In this document: one piece after another, positions 52,881-62,634 of the stretch
Position numbering within the stretch: the first letter of the stretch is position 1
Layout of the letters: each line of letters starts with the position of its first letter
Assembly: GCA_008636105.1 (NCBI GenBank)
Contig: VSDH01000002.1
Location: forward strand, 1 to 64,000
Source of the DNA: Candidatus Scalindua sediminis
GTDB lineage: Bacteria > Planctomycetota > Brocadiia > Brocadiales > Scalinduaceae
DNA: 64,000 nt
Direction of reading: 5' to 3'
Made by a program: the position numbers and the translations under genes
Notes under the pieces: generated by a model
The model's database searches: none
Told to the model about the DNA's origin: nothing
What the model saw: the letters and a program-made list of their open reading frames with translations, nothing else

Positions 52881-53875
52881 CTTCAAAATGCAGAGATATT
52901 CAGTATCTTAATGAAATAAGTTATAGCTATTGGAAGGCACAGGTGCTTTTTGTAGCTGTCGAAATGGATTTATTTACATTGCTTGAAGGTAAAGGTAAGA
53001 GTTGTAAGGCAATCTCTAAAAGACTTGGGACCAATCTCAGGGCAACAGAGATGATACTAAATGCGCTTATTTCTCTCGGTCTTTTGAGCAAGGTTAAGGG
53101 AGTTTATAAGAACACCGCCATATCCAATCGATATTTAGTGAAAGGTAATTCTCTATATCAGGGTGATAGGATACATCATTTTCACAATTTGTGGGATAAC
53201 TGGTCAGGATTAGGTGTAGCCATAAAGACTGGTAAACCTACCGCATATGATAACGCAGAAGAAGAAGTGGATGAGCGTAAATTGAATGAATTCATCAAGG
53301 CTATGCATAATATAGGCATAATACAAGCGGAAGAGGTATGCAAGAGACTGGACCTTAAAAATTGCCATAAGCTTTTAGACCTTGGTGGGGGGCAGGGCAC
53401 ATATGCTGTGAGGTTTGTTAAGGGAAATCCAAAGATGACGGCAGTGGTCTTTGACCTTCCTGATGTTATCAAGATTACCAAAAGGTATATTAGAAAATCA
53501 GGGCTGAAAGAAGGTGTCATGGTACAAGCAGGAGATTGTCTCAAGGACGGTCTTGGCAAAGAATTATATGATATCGTTTTTGTGTCAAATTTATTGCATA
53601 TTTATAAGCCTGTTGAAAACCAGAGGATATTGAAAAAGTGTTGGGATTCTTTGAAAAAAAAGGGTATAGTCGTTATTCAGGAATTTATCTTAAATTCATC
53701 AAAGACAAGACCTCTGTTTGGTACACTTTTCAGTCTAAACATGTTGATAGGAACAAGCGGAGGCTCGTCGTATACTGAAAGAGATATGAAAGGATGGCTT
53801 AAGAAGATCGGATTCAAAAATTTAAAAAAAATCAACTTAAGCTTGGATTCCGGCTTAATTGTTGGTTACAAGTAA
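52853..53875 (+). CDS. SAM-dependent O-methyltransferase (Methyltransf_2 type)
   Basis: An N-terminal dimerisation/winged-helix domain (YWKAQVLFVAVEMDLFTLLEG, residues 20-40) precedes a class I methyltransferase core with motif I LLDLGGGQGTYAVRF and VVFDLPDVI. Plant-type O-methyltransferases, CrtF and many polyketide tailoring enzymes share this plan. The start ATG (52853) is 4 bp before the right terminal repeat of the RAYT element, so residues 2-9 (SKSSLSPL) are repeat-encoded; the next Met is far inside. The original start is probably lost. Confidence 0.87.
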   Translation: MSKSSLSPLSSKCRDIQYLNEISYSYWKAQVLFVAVEMDLFTLLEGKGKSCKAISKRLGTNLRATEMILNALISLGLLSKVKGVYKNTAISNRYLVKGNSLYQGDRIHHFHNLWDNWSGLGVAIKTGKPTAYDNAEEEVDERKLNEFIKAMHNIGIIQAEEVCKRLDLKNCHKLLDLGGGQGTYAVRFVKGNPKMTAVVFDLPDVIKITKRYIRKSGLKEGVMVQAGDCLKDGLGKELYDIVFVSNLLHIYKPVENQRILKKCWDSLKKKGIVVIQEFILNSSKTRPLFGTLFSLNMLIGTSGGSSYTERDMKGWLKKIGFKNLKKINLSLDSGLIVGYK

Positions 53876-53911
53876 CTCAGGTATTATTTTAATGTTTAGG
53901 AATTTCAATGT

Positions 53912-53992
53912 GAGATTCTTCGTCACTTCGTTCCTCAGAATGACATCGAGGCGCTAAAAATGTCATTCTGAGCGGAGCGAAGAATCTAACTC
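53912..53992. repeat. Palindromic repeat (TGTCATTCTGAG type)
   Basis: GAGATTCTTCGTCACTTCG...CTCAGAATGACA and its inverse TGTCATTCTGAGCGGAGCGA-AGAATCT form arms of about 32 bp with 15 bp between. This type of repeat is common in many environmental genomes and is likely a small non-autonomous element. It lies just before the PpiC gene. Confidence 0.7.
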
Positions 53993-54014
53993 GATGAAAT
54001 GAAAGGAAAAAGTG

Positions 54015-55040
54015 ATGTTTAGGAAAACTCTATTAATAATCATATGCAGCCTTTTTGTTTTTCAATTTAAGGGCTTGCTCTTAGCAAATGAAAAGACAAA
54101 AACAGAACCAAAAACAGAGGAAAGTACAAGGGCAGTGGCAGAGGTAAAGACAGAGAAAAAAACAGGGGGCGAGAAAGAAGTAGAGAAAAAAGGGGAAGAT
54201 ATTGTTGCCACAGTTAATGGTGAAAAGGTTTTTCGTAAAGACCTTGATAGGAGATTAAGTGTACTCAAGCGTATGAATCAGGAGGTGACACGTTCTACTC
54301 AAATGTTGGTGGTAAATCAGTTAACAAAGAAAGTATTACTTAAGCAATTTGTTGAGGGACAGAATATCGAGGTGAGCAATGAAGAGATACAAGGAGAGGT
54401 GGAAAAGATTAAGTTTTTTTTGAAATCCGGTCCGAATAATTCTGAAAAGCCGTTGGAAGAGATATTGGAATCTCGGGGTTCTAGTATCTCGGAATTGGAA
54501 GCCGAGGTAACAAGAACGCTTGCTTTAAGTAAATATTTGGATAAAGAAGTTAGTGATGATGAAAAAAGAAGTTATTTTGATGCGAATAAGAACGCTTTTA
54601 ATGGTGAGAGGGTAAGGGCAAGTCATGTCTTAATTGATACCAGAAAAATGAAAACAGACGCTGAACTTGAGGGTGCAAAACAGAAGATTGGAGATATAAA
54701 GAAGGAAATAGATAATGGTGCAGATTTTGCTGAAATGGCAAAGAAATACTCTGACTGTCCTTCTGCGGAAAAAGGAGGTGACATTGACTTCTTTCAAAGA
54801 AAAGGCTCTATGGTAGAAGAGTTTGCTAAAGTTGCTTTTTCGATGGAAGTTGGAGAGGTAAGCGAACCTGTTAAAACACCATTCGGGTACCATATAATAA
54901 AGGTAACTGATAGGGAAGAAGGAAAAGATGTTAGTTATGAAGATGTGTCAGACATGGTTGATTTTGTATATATGCAGATAAAGACCGAAACTCTTCTGGA
55001 AGGCTTGATTGAAAAAGCAGAAATTGAAGTGTTCTTATAG
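54015..55040 (+). CDS. Periplasmic parvulin-type peptidyl-prolyl isomerase (SurA/PrsA-like)
   Basis: A signal peptide (residues 1-24) is followed by a Lys/Glu/Thr-rich linker, a SurA N-terminal domain (VNGEKVFRKDLDRRLSVL) and a parvulin domain near 195-300: VRASHVLIDTRK, FAEMAKKYSDCPSAEKGGDIDFFQRKGSMV and PVKTPFGYHIIKV. It probably folds outer-membrane or exported proteins. ATG 54015 follows AAAGGA at the right spacing. It converges with lpxD with 6 bp between the genes. Confidence 0.93.
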   Translation: MFRKTLLIIICSLFVFQFKGLLLANEKTKTEPKTEESTRAVAEVKTEKKTGGEKEVEKKGEDIVATVNGEKVFRKDLDRRLSVLKRMNQEVTRSTQMLVVNQLTKKVLLKQFVEGQNIEVSNEEIQGEVEKIKFFLKSGPNNSEKPLEEILESRGSSISELEAEVTRTLALSKYLDKEVSDDEKRSYFDANKNAFNGERVRASHVLIDTRKMKTDAELEGAKQKIGDIKKEIDNGADFAEMAKKYSDCPSAEKGGDIDFFQRKGSMVEEFAKVAFSMEVGEVSEPVKTPFGYHIIKVTDREEGKDVSYEDVSDMVDFVYMQIKTETLLEGLIEKAEIEVFL

Positions 55041-55046
55041 AATTTA

Positions 55047-56045
55047 TTAAGAGATGTTTTTTAACTTATCATAGACATCTGGAAGTTTTTTTATTAATAC
55101 CTGTATTCTCTTTTCTAAGGTGATTGGTTTCGCTGGAGAACCCCATACTACTGAACCTGGTTTTAAACTTTTATATACTTTAGAACCACCGCCAATAATA
55201 CAATTATCTCCAATAACTGCGTGATCAGTAATGCCCACATCTTCTGCGATCATGACATTTTTGCCAACCTCTGCACCTCCAGCAATCTTTGCGTATGCAA
55301 TAAGCATAGTGTCTTCTCCAATGAAGACATTGTGTGCTATGTGGGAATGATTGTCTATTTTAACTCCGTTGCTTATGATAGTCTTGTCAAGCGCTGCACG
55401 AGCAATCGTAACATTTGAACCAATTTCAACGTCGTCGCCAATCTCAACAGTTCCGACTTGTGGAATCTTTACGTGTTTGCCTTTTATTTGAAGATATCCG
55501 AATCCGTCATCACCGATCGTTGTTCCAGAATGGATTATTACTCGTTTGCCTATTGTAACTTCTTCTCTGATTGTTACATTTGGATATATAGTTGAACAAT
55601 CCCCGATATTGCAATTCTTTCCTATAAAGGCATTTGGACGTATCGTGACATTATTACCTATCTTCGTATTCTCATCGATTACGACATTTGCGCCTATTGA
55701 TATTTCATTTCCAAGGGAAGCGGTTTTTGCTACTATTGCAGTTTGATGAATAATGCGTGGTTGTGACTGTTTCTGGTCTGAAACAAGCTTTAGTAACTTG
55801 ATAAATGCCAGAAAGGGGTGGCTGACTATAATTAGTGGTTTTTTGGTTTGTTCTATCGCTCTGTGTACAACGATTGCAGAAGCTTCTGTCTTGAGTATTT
55901 TGTCTACAAATCTTTCATCCTTGATAAAGGTTATATCGCCCTTTTTTGAATTCTCAATACTCGAAACACCTGTGATAAGTAGATTGCCATTTCCATGTAG
56001 TTTGCCATCAATGATTTTGTTGATTTGCTTTAAGGTAAATTTCAT
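55047..56045 (-). CDS. lpxD: UDP-3-O-acyl-glucosamine N-acyltransferase LpxD
   Basis: Third step of lipid A synthesis: adds the N-linked acyl chain from acyl-ACP. An N-terminal uridine-binding domain (about 1-95) leads into a left-handed beta helix of hexapeptide repeats (IGNNVTI, IGKNCNI, IGDDVEI). The catalytic His is in DNHSHIAHN, and GDDGFGYLQIKGKHVKIPQ is family-specific. Length (332 aa) is normal. A promoter TTGACA-17-TATAAA (complement of 56102-56107 and 56079-56084) lies upstream. Confidence 0.95.
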   Translation of the reverse strand: MKFTLKQINKIIDGKLHGNGNLLITGVSSIENSKKGDITFIKDERFVDKILKTEASAIVVHRAIEQTKKPLIIVSHPFLAFIKLLKLVSDQKQSQPRIIHQTAIVAKTASLGNEISIGANVVIDENTKIGNNVTIRPNAFIGKNCNIGDCSTIYPNVTIREEVTIGKRVIIHSGTTIGDDGFGYLQIKGKHVKIPQVGTVEIGDDVEIGSNVTIARAALDKTIISNGVKIDNHSHIAHNVFIGEDTMLIAYAKIAGGAEVGKNVMIAEDVGITDHAVIGDNCIIGGGSKVYKSLKPGSVVWGSPAKPITLEKRIQVLIKKLPDVYDKLKNIS

Positions 56046-56078
56046 TATATATATAAAATAATTCCTTTCAGCCGCTAA

Positions 56079-56151
56079 TTTATATCACAAGAATATGGTA
56101 CTGTCAAACTGGAACTTTCAAGTTGACTTTTGTTTAGCACGAGAATAGTAT
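56079..56151. promoter_or_regulatory. Divergent promoters for lpxD and the DUF2284 gene
   Basis: Leftwards: TTGACA (complement of 56102-56107), 17 bp, TATAAA (complement of 56079-56084). Rightwards: TTGACT (56123-56128), 17 bp, TAGTAT (56146-56151). Spacings are ideal in both directions, with the -35 boxes 15 bp apart. Confidence 0.65.
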
Positions 56152-56178
56152 TTTAAAGTAGTGTAAGATAATTGCGGC

Positions 56179-56685
56179 ATGAATAACATAGAATTATTAT
56201 GCAGTGAAGCGACCAAGTTAGGTGCTACAGTTTCCAGGGTGATTTCTACAAAAAGTATCATAGTAGAGCCATGGGTTCAACTGAAATGCCGCTTTGGTTG
56301 TCCAAAATACGGTAAATACAAGACGTGCCCGCCATTTACACCTTCATACAAAGAGACTCGGGAGTTATTAGATTGCTATGAGACTGCTATTCTGATAGAA
56401 GGGCAACCACCAGGAAGAGAATTTAAAGAAATGCTTCTCAGTGTTGAGCATAAGGCAAACTTTGCAGGATTTTATAAGGCCTTTGTCCTTAGTGCAGGTC
56501 CGTGTCCGCTATGTATTGAATGTGATATCGATGAATCTTGTGTTAAGCCGAAGGATGCGAGACCCTCTATGGAAGCATGCGGCATTGATGTATTTAAGAC
56601 CGTCCGTAATAACGGCTTTGAAATAGAGTTTCTTGAACATAGAAACGAATATGTTAAATATTTTGGTTTACTTTTAATTGATTAA
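56179..56685 (+). CDS. DUF2284 cysteine-rich metal-binding protein
   Basis: A 168-residue protein of the DUF2284 family. Two cysteine groups stand out: KCRFGCPKYGKYKTCPP near residues 37-53 and GPCPLCIECDIDESCVKP near 112-130. They probably bind iron-sulfur clusters. The function is unknown; relatives occur mainly in anaerobes. No ribosome site is clear. It is transcribed away from lpxD. Confidence 0.88.
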   Translation: MNNIELLCSEATKLGATVSRVISTKSIIVEPWVQLKCRFGCPKYGKYKTCPPFTPSYKETRELLDCYETAILIEGQPPGREFKEMLLSVEHKANFAGFYKAFVLSAGPCPLCIECDIDESCVKPKDARPSMEACGIDVFKTVRNNGFEIEFLEHRNEYVKYFGLLLID

Positions 56686-56959
56686 ATGTCAACATGTGGC
56701 CAGTTCCTTTGAGTAATCTTATTTGCTTGAAAATCAATGCGCTACAGATATTAAAGAAATAAGTGTTGATTTTTATAAACGTGGGATGACTTTGAATAAG
56801 CAACCAGTATTTTCTCTCATACTCATAATGCGTTGTTTGCACAGAACTTATATCCTTTACAATTTAATTTAACAAAAATATCAGATTTTAGGCAAAATAT
56901 TTGCTCTATAATTTTGCAGTTTTAACCAATTTTTAAAATAATATTTGAGGTTCTGGAAT

Positions 56960-58786
56960 ATGTGTGGCATCGTTGGTTATATTGGAGAGAAAGAAGCAAA
57001 AGCCGTACTTATTGAAGGAATAAAAAGACTGGAATACAGAGGATATGATTCCGCAGGGATTGCTGTCATTGAAGGCGATCAAATGATTTATGAAAGATCT
57101 GTGGGGCGAATTTGTGAATTGGAAAAAAGGATAGAAAGTAAATGTAATGGAAGTACTATTGGCATCGTTCATACACGATGGGCCACACATGGAGCACCGA
57201 CAGTGGAAAATGCTCACCCTCATGTTGATTGTTCGAAAAAGATTGCTGTAGTTCATAATGGTATTATTGAAAATTCTAACTACCTGAAGTCCAAACTTCA
57301 GGAAGGAGGGCATAAATTTAGGAGTGAAACCGATTCTGAGGTGATTGCCCATCTTATCGAGAGTTATTTCAGCGGTAATATAGAAAATGCTGTGAGGTGT
57401 GCATTGAAGGAAATTGAAGGAGCTTATGGGTTAGCTATTATTAGTTTGGATGAACCAGAGAAATTGATTGCTGCAAGGCATGGGAGTCCACTAATCGTTG
57501 GTATAGGCAAGGGAGAGTATTTTATTACTTCCGATGTTGCTGCTATTCTGGAATATACCAAAAATGTTGTTTATTTGGAGGATAATGAGATTGCCGTTTT
57601 AACAAGGGATGATATGGTAACCACTGATATTAATAATGTGCCAATATCTAAGAGGATTGATGAGGTGCAATGGAATGTTGATAAGGTAGAAAAGGGTGGC
57701 TACAAGCATTTTATGCTTAAGGAGATACATGAACAACCTCAGACCTTACGTGATGCGATGCTGGGAAGATTTGAGAAAGATAACACCCTTGTGCGTCTGG
57801 GAGGTTTAAAGGAGAAGGAGAAGAATCTCCATGATATTAAGCGTATCATAATAGTAGCCTGCGGTACATCATGGCATGCTGGACTTATCGGGGAATATAT
57901 GATTGAGGATCTTTTAGCCATACCTGTTGAGGTTGAATATGCTTCAGAATTCAGATATAGAAATCCCATCATTGAAGAAGGGACGTTGGTGATATCAATA
58001 AGTCAGTCAGGTGAAACAGCAGATACACTTGCTGCGGTTAATGAGGCTAAAAAGAGGGGTGCAACGGTCCTTGCAATCTGTAACGTTGTTGGCAGTAGTA
58101 TTGCAAGAGAATCAGATTGCGGTATGTTTCTTCATGCCGGTCCCGAAATAGGAGTAGCATCAACAAAGGCATTTACCTCTCAAATTACTGCCCTGTTTCT
58201 CCTGACCCTTTTCATGGCACGAATGAAGGGTCAGAAAGAAATCTTGAGTAAGGATATAGTAAGTAAGTTGAGAGAGGTTCCGGGACAAGTAAAAAAGGTT
58301 CTTGAGAAAGAAGATCAAATAGCAGAAATTGCACGACGTTATAAAGATAATGAAAATTTCCTTTATTTAGGTAGAGGCTATAATTATCCCGTTGCTTTGG
58401 AAGGCGCACTAAAGTTAAAGGAGATATCGTATATACACGCGGAGGGTTATCCTGCTGCAGAGATGAAACATGGACCTATCGCACTTGTAGATAAGGATAT
58501 GCCAGTAGTCTTTATCGCTACCAGGGATAAGGTTTATACAAAGATTTTAAGCAATATTGAGGAAATTCGTACACGTGGCGGTAAGGTAATAGCTATAGCG
58601 AGTGAGGGTGATAATGAAATTTCTGAAATGGTTAATCATGTTTTTTATATTCCAGAGACAATAGATGCATTAACACCAATTCTATCTGTAATTCCACTCC
58701 AGTTATTAGCATATCACATGGCGGTGATGAGAGGGTGTGATGTAGATAAGCCTCGAAACCTGGCCAAGAGTGTTACTGTGGAATGA
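56960..58786 (+). CDS. glmS: Glutamine-fructose-6-phosphate aminotransferase GlmS
   Basis: Makes glucosamine 6-phosphate for peptidoglycan and lipid A. The N-terminal nucleophile is Cys2 in MCGIVGYIG; EYRGYDSAG and HTRWATHG complete the glutaminase site. Two SIS domains follow (CGTSWHAGLIGEY; LGRGYNYPVALEGALKLKE) and the chain ends NLAKSVTVE. The frame extends to 56945 but the Ntn nucleophile demands ATG 56960. No glmS ribozyme is seen upstream. A TATAAT at 56907-56912 could be its -10. Confidence 0.97.
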   Translation: MCGIVGYIGEKEAKAVLIEGIKRLEYRGYDSAGIAVIEGDQMIYERSVGRICELEKRIESKCNGSTIGIVHTRWATHGAPTVENAHPHVDCSKKIAVVHNGIIENSNYLKSKLQEGGHKFRSETDSEVIAHLIESYFSGNIENAVRCALKEIEGAYGLAIISLDEPEKLIAARHGSPLIVGIGKGEYFITSDVAAILEYTKNVVYLEDNEIAVLTRDDMVTTDINNVPISKRIDEVQWNVDKVEKGGYKHFMLKEIHEQPQTLRDAMLGRFEKDNTLVRLGGLKEKEKNLHDIKRIIIVACGTSWHAGLIGEYMIEDLLAIPVEVEYASEFRYRNPIIEEGTLVISISQSGETADTLAAVNEAKKRGATVLAICNVVGSSIARESDCGMFLHAGPEIGVASTKAFTSQITALFLLTLFMARMKGQKEILSKDIVSKLREVPGQVKKVLEKEDQIAEIARRYKDNENFLYLGRGYNYPVALEGALKLKEISYIHAEGYPAAEMKHGPIALVDKDMPVVFIATRDKVYTKILSNIEEIRTRGGKVIAIASEGDNEISEMVNHVFYIPETIDALTPILSVIPLQLLAYHMAVMRGCDVDKPRNLAKSVTVE

Positions 58787-58792
58787 TAGTAA

Positions 58793-60049
58793 CTAGTTTT
58801 TCTTATAGTGTAGTTTTCTTTCCTTTTCTGATAAATCAAAAATAGTCTTAAAGACTTCTTCCTCGTTCTGCATCATTATCTTATTGCGCCTTTCCATCAT
58901 ACGTTTTGCTACTTGCAGTTCTCTGTTTACGTCATAAGTCATTGTGTTGTTGTCAGAACACCATGAGAAGGATGGTATAAACTTTGGAGGTATGCTTGTG
59001 AAGAGTATATTACAAGCAAATCCTATGTTACTTCCTGTGGTAAATCTTGTGCTTATGGCTGTTTTTGTGTGGTCACCCATAATCATCCCAAAGAACATCT
59101 GGCCAGTATCAATTATTTTATCGACCATTTGCACCTTAACCGTGCCGTATGTATTTGTAAGATTGCTGTTTACTGTATCTGCTCCTAGATTAACCCACGA
59201 ACCGATATACGAATCACCAAGGAAACCATCATGTTGTTTGTTTGAGTAATCCTGAATAATTGTGTTTGAGATTTCTCCACCCACTTTGCAAGCCTTGCCT
59301 ATATTTGATCCAGCACGGATTCTTGAAACAGCCTTGATTATAACATTGTCTCTTATGTAAACAGGCCCTTCGATAACAGAATTTGGAGATATGTTAACAT
59401 TATTACCTATGTATATTGGGCCATTCTCCGCATCGAGGACACATCCCGGTTTAATTACTGCATTTTTACCAGTGAATATTTGAGAACCTTTAATCAAGTG
59501 CACCCCTTCATATATTTTACTCTGTAAGTGTCTCTCTTGAATGTTATTGTATGATGTAAGATCAGTCGTAATCTGCTCTTGGTTATTACTAATCAGATCC
59601 CACGGATATCTTAGCAATTCAGTGTCAACTATCCTAACTTCAAACTTCTCTTTTAATGTATTTATAAAGCCCTTATCCAAAAATTTTTCTGGGTTGATTA
59701 AAAGGCAATTTTTCCTGAGTAATCTGGCGTAAACGATAGAATCATCATTTATCCCAACCTCTTCTTTTCCCGAGATTGGAATTGGTTTGGATGTCAGTAA
59801 TCTGCCGTTTATGAATAAGCAGTCTCCATCATCAAAGTTTGTTTCGTTTACGTTATATGGATGGTTTTCATTTGTTAATTTCTTGAGATATTCTCTACAG
59901 TATAACTTAACCTTTGTGTCGGGGTATTGGAGAACTATTCTTTCGAGAAGGGAAAAGATACCACATCTCAGGTCGTAAACGGGCCTGCTATATACAAGAG
60001 GAAGGAAATTTTGATATTCGCTGTCTTCAAAAATACATATATTTTTCAT
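58793..60049 (-). CDS. GlmU-like nucleotidyltransferase/acyltransferase (alternative bacterial type)
   Basis: An N-terminal region (about 1-190) resembles a degenerate sugar-nucleotidyltransferase: ICIFEDSEYQNFLPLVYSRPVYDLRCG, where the usual LAAGxGTRM is replaced. From about 195 on, a left-handed beta helix of hexapeptide repeats (IGNNVNI, IRDNVII, IGKACKV) ends with SYIGSWVNLGADTVNSNL, as in GlmU acetyltransferase. This matches the 'alternative GlmU' family of Bacteroidetes and others. It converges with glmS with 6 bp between, in line with a joint UDP-GlcNAc route. Confidence 0.87.
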   Translation of the reverse strand: MKNICIFEDSEYQNFLPLVYSRPVYDLRCGIFSLLERIVLQYPDTKVKLYCREYLKKLTNENHPYNVNETNFDDGDCLFINGRLLTSKPIPISGKEEVGINDDSIVYARLLRKNCLLINPEKFLDKGFINTLKEKFEVRIVDTELLRYPWDLISNNQEQITTDLTSYNNIQERHLQSKIYEGVHLIKGSQIFTGKNAVIKPGCVLDAENGPIYIGNNVNISPNSVIEGPVYIRDNVIIKAVSRIRAGSNIGKACKVGGEISNTIIQDYSNKQHDGFLGDSYIGSWVNLGADTVNSNLTNTYGTVKVQMVDKIIDTGQMFFGMIMGDHTKTAISTRFTTGSNIGFACNILFTSIPPKFIPSFSWCSDNNTMTYDVNRELQVAKRMMERRNKIMMQNEEEVFKTIFDLSEKERKLHYKKN

Positions 60050-60263
60050 TTTTCAAAAGATACTTTGTGTAGTTGTGATTGTCAAGGTGAAAGGAGGTAT
60101 ATTTTACTTGTAATAAGTATTTGGCATTTTATAATTACGCTGTCCAGTATAATATCTAACAATATATACAATAAACCCGTATCAGATTATCTTTGCACAT
60201 ATCCTTCAACTATGTAAGTCAAAAAGTTTCCTAAAAAAGCAAATTTATAGAAGGTTGATACAT

Positions 60264-61604
60264 ATGAGTCATAAAGCCTGGTTTCAGTGTGCTTCCGGAT
60301 GCGATGAACGATATGAGTTGAACGAAGTTATATACAAGTGTAAAAAATGTGGCAACTTGCTTGAGGTCAAGCATGACATTGAAAAACTGAAACATCGTAG
60401 CCCTAAATCATGGATGAGGCTTCTTGATGAACGTTATAGGAGGACCAAATGGCCATACGGTAGCTCTGTTTGGGGAAAAAAGGAAATGGTTTGTCCCAAT
60501 GTGTCGGATGATAATGTGGTATCCCTATATGAAGGAGGAAGCAATCTTTTTTGGGCTGAACGTCTTGGCAAGATTATGGGTGTAGAAGACTTATGGATTA
60601 AACAATGTGGTAATGCCCATACAGGGTCGTTTAAAGACCTCGGGATGACTGTCTTGGTATCCATGGTTAAGCAGATGATTTCTGAGGGGAAGGAGATACT
60701 GGGTGTGGCATGTGCCTCTACTGGTGATACCTCTGCAGCTCTTGCTGCTTATTGTGCAGCAGCAGGGATTCCTGCAATAGTATTCTTGCCAAAAGACAAG
60801 GTTTCAACCGCACAATTAATCCAACCCATAGCCAATGGAGCATTAACACTTTCATTAGATACTGACTTTGATGGTTGTATGGAAATCGTAAGAGAAATTT
60901 GTAGCAAGAACAAAATTTACCTTGCTAATTCAATGAATTCTTTAAGGATTGAGGGTCAAAAGACCGTAAGCATTGAATTGGTACAGCAATTTGATTGGGA
61001 AGTACCTGATGTAATTATAGTTCCTGGTGGTAATTTGGGGAATGTTAGTGCCTTGGGCAAGGGCTTTATCCTGATGAAGGATATTGGCATAATTAATAAA
61101 CTTCCCAGGATTGTATGCGTACAGGCCTCAAAGGCAAATCCGTTATACCAGAGTTATCTGAAAGGGTTTAAGGAATTTAAACCGGTAAAGGCTCAAAAAA
61201 CACTTGCAAGCGCAATTCAAATAGGAAATCCCGTCAGTATTAACAAAGCAATAAAAATACTGAAGATGTTTAATGGTATTGTGGAAGAAGCTACAGAAGA
61301 TGAGCTTGCCAATGCAGCAGCATTAGCAGATAGAACAGGACTTTTTAATTGCCCGCATACCGGAGTTGCATTGGCGGCATTATCAAAGCTTGTTAAGAAG
61401 AATGAAATAAAGAAGAATGAACAAATCGTGATTATTTCAACAGCACATGGATTAAAATTTACAGATTTTAAGATAAGATATCATGAAAATAAATTGGATG
61501 AAGTTAACCCAAAGTATGTTAATTTGCCTGTTGAGCTTCCTCCTGAATATGAGGTAGTGAAAAAAACGATTTTTGAGAAATTAGAAACCGTAAATAAATT
61601 ATAA
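60264..61604 (+). CDS. thrC: Threonine synthase
   Basis: A PLP fold-type II enzyme that converts O-phosphohomoserine to threonine. A zinc-ribbon-like N-terminus ([22 protein letters not shown], two CxxC-type pairs) precedes the core with the PLP lysine in [10 protein letters not shown], phosphate loop GGNLGN and [14 protein letters not shown] 60264 has an AGAAGG site 9 bp before; TTG 60255 does not. Length (446 aa) fits class II enzymes with the extra ribbon. Confidence 0.95.
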   Translation: MSHKAWFQCASGCDERYELNEVIYKCKKCGNLLEVKHDIEKLKHRSPKSWMRLLDERYRRTKWPYGSSVWGKKEMVCPNVSDDNVVSLYEGGSNLFWAERLGKIMGVEDLWIKQCGNAHTGSFKDLGMTVLVSMVKQMISEGKEILGVACASTGDTSAALAAYCAAAGIPAIVFLPKDKVSTAQLIQPIANGALTLSLDTDFDGCMEIVREICSKNKIYLANSMNSLRIEGQKTVSIELVQQFDWEVPDVIIVPGGNLGNVSALGKGFILMKDIGIINKLPRIVCVQASKANPLYQSYLKGFKEFKPVKAQKTLASAIQIGNPVSINKAIKILKMFNGIVEEATEDELANAAALADRTGLFNCPHTGVALAALSKLVKKNEIKKNEQIVIISTAHGLKFTDFKIRYHENKLDEVNPKYVNLPVELPPEYEVVKKTIFEKLETVNKL

Positions 61605-61647
61605 AACTAAATTACTACCGTAGTATATTGTATTGGAGATGTTATAC

Positions 61648-61905
61648 TCACCTCTTAGATTTCATACCCTGGCGGTGTTCCCCTGTATGTCGAAGCTTGG
61701 CCGTTGCCTTTCTTTGCTCTTTGGGCTTATTTGGAGGATGTTTTTCTAAATTCTCAAGGTATTTATTGTAAAGATCCTTATCATTAAAGCTCGAACACTT
61801 CGAATGCTGCCATTTTCCATGCGGATCTTCGTAAATAGCACAGTGATCACCTAAATTTAGGATACAACCATAACATTTTCGTACAGTTTTACCCTTTCTG
61901 TTCAC
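61648..61905 (-). CDS. Small cysteine-rich hypothetical protein
   Basis: An 85-residue basic protein with four cysteines, KCYGCILNLGDHCAIYEDP...SKCSSF, in a CxxC...C...C arrangement that could hold zinc or iron. The C-terminal half is Lys/Arg/His-rich (KPKEQRKATAKLRHTGEHRQG). I recognise no named family, although similar short proteins occur in anaerobic Deltaproteobacteria. A GGAGACATT site precedes the ATG. Confidence 0.65.
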   Translation of the reverse strand: MNRKGKTVRKCYGCILNLGDHCAIYEDPHGKWQHSKCSSFNDKDLYNKYLENLEKHPPNKPKEQRKATAKLRHTGEHRQGMKSKR

Positions 61906-62474
61906 AATGTCTCCTTTCTTAAATAATGAATACGTATTAGTGAATTTCCTTTTTGGTCAAGTTAATTACGTATCTATTCTAATGGATAGTTTATTATAAG
62001 TCAAGTTGATCGAAGAATTCGGAGTGGAATAAATTTGTAAAGTTAAAAAAAAGTATTGATATTAAATACCAGATAGTTTGATTATGATAAAAATAAGTAG
62101 TATGTTAGCAAATTGTATGCCACGTTAGATTAAAGAATGTTTATATAAGCCTCTTAATAGTATATCAATACTATTTTTACGATATGATAATTTTTTTTTG
62201 TTTTATGCAAATAAAAGTTTTAGCTTTAATATTAATACTTAAGGTCGGTCAATTTTCTAGTTAAAAATCACCCGCAACAACGTCGTTTTATTATTTCTAA
62301 ATAATCATAAGTAGTAATATATCAAGAGGTTGTCAAGTTTCATATTTTTCGTGGTCCCAACATAACACCATGAATTCTAAATGGGGTTAACTGTCTATGG
62401 TTCGTGGTCTATGTTCCAAACAGGGTTAACTGTTTTCAATGTATTAAACATGGTTCCTGCAGATTCTAATGTTC
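61906..62474. other. Long AT-rich intergenic region with repeated GGTTAACTGT
   Basis: No gene is seen in about 570 bp. GGGTTAACTGT occurs at 62384-62394 and 62423-62433, 39 bp apart, close to four helical turns, each with GTTCGTGG/TTCCAAA-like flanks. Both copies lie 40-90 bp before a consensus promoter and might be operators. Further left nothing stands out but A/T runs. Confidence 0.45.
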
Positions 62475-62502
62475 TTGACAAAACATAACATTTGCGTATA
62501 AT
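62475..62502 (+). promoter_or_regulatory. Consensus sigma-70 promoter upstream of the Cys-rich/leuC pair
   Basis: Perfect TTGACA (62475-62480), 16 bp, perfect TATAAT (62497-62502). The leader would be about 125 nt. It resembles the CODH/ACS promoter, which has the same 16-bp spacing. Confidence 0.7.
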
Positions 62503-62634
62503 TATTCACGAAAATAAGATTTATCACAGATATGCTATCTTAATTAATGAACTCGGTGACAGGTTTTTTCGACTTGTGGCATAGCCAAAAGGGTTGGGTT
62601 TTAAAGTACCTTATAGTAAAAGGAGGAATTGTTA

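Noticed and set aside
56880-56959. Possible glmS ribozyme upstream of glmS
   Set aside because: The leader from the TATAAT at 56907 is only about 40 nt and lacks the conserved core; too short for the ribozyme.
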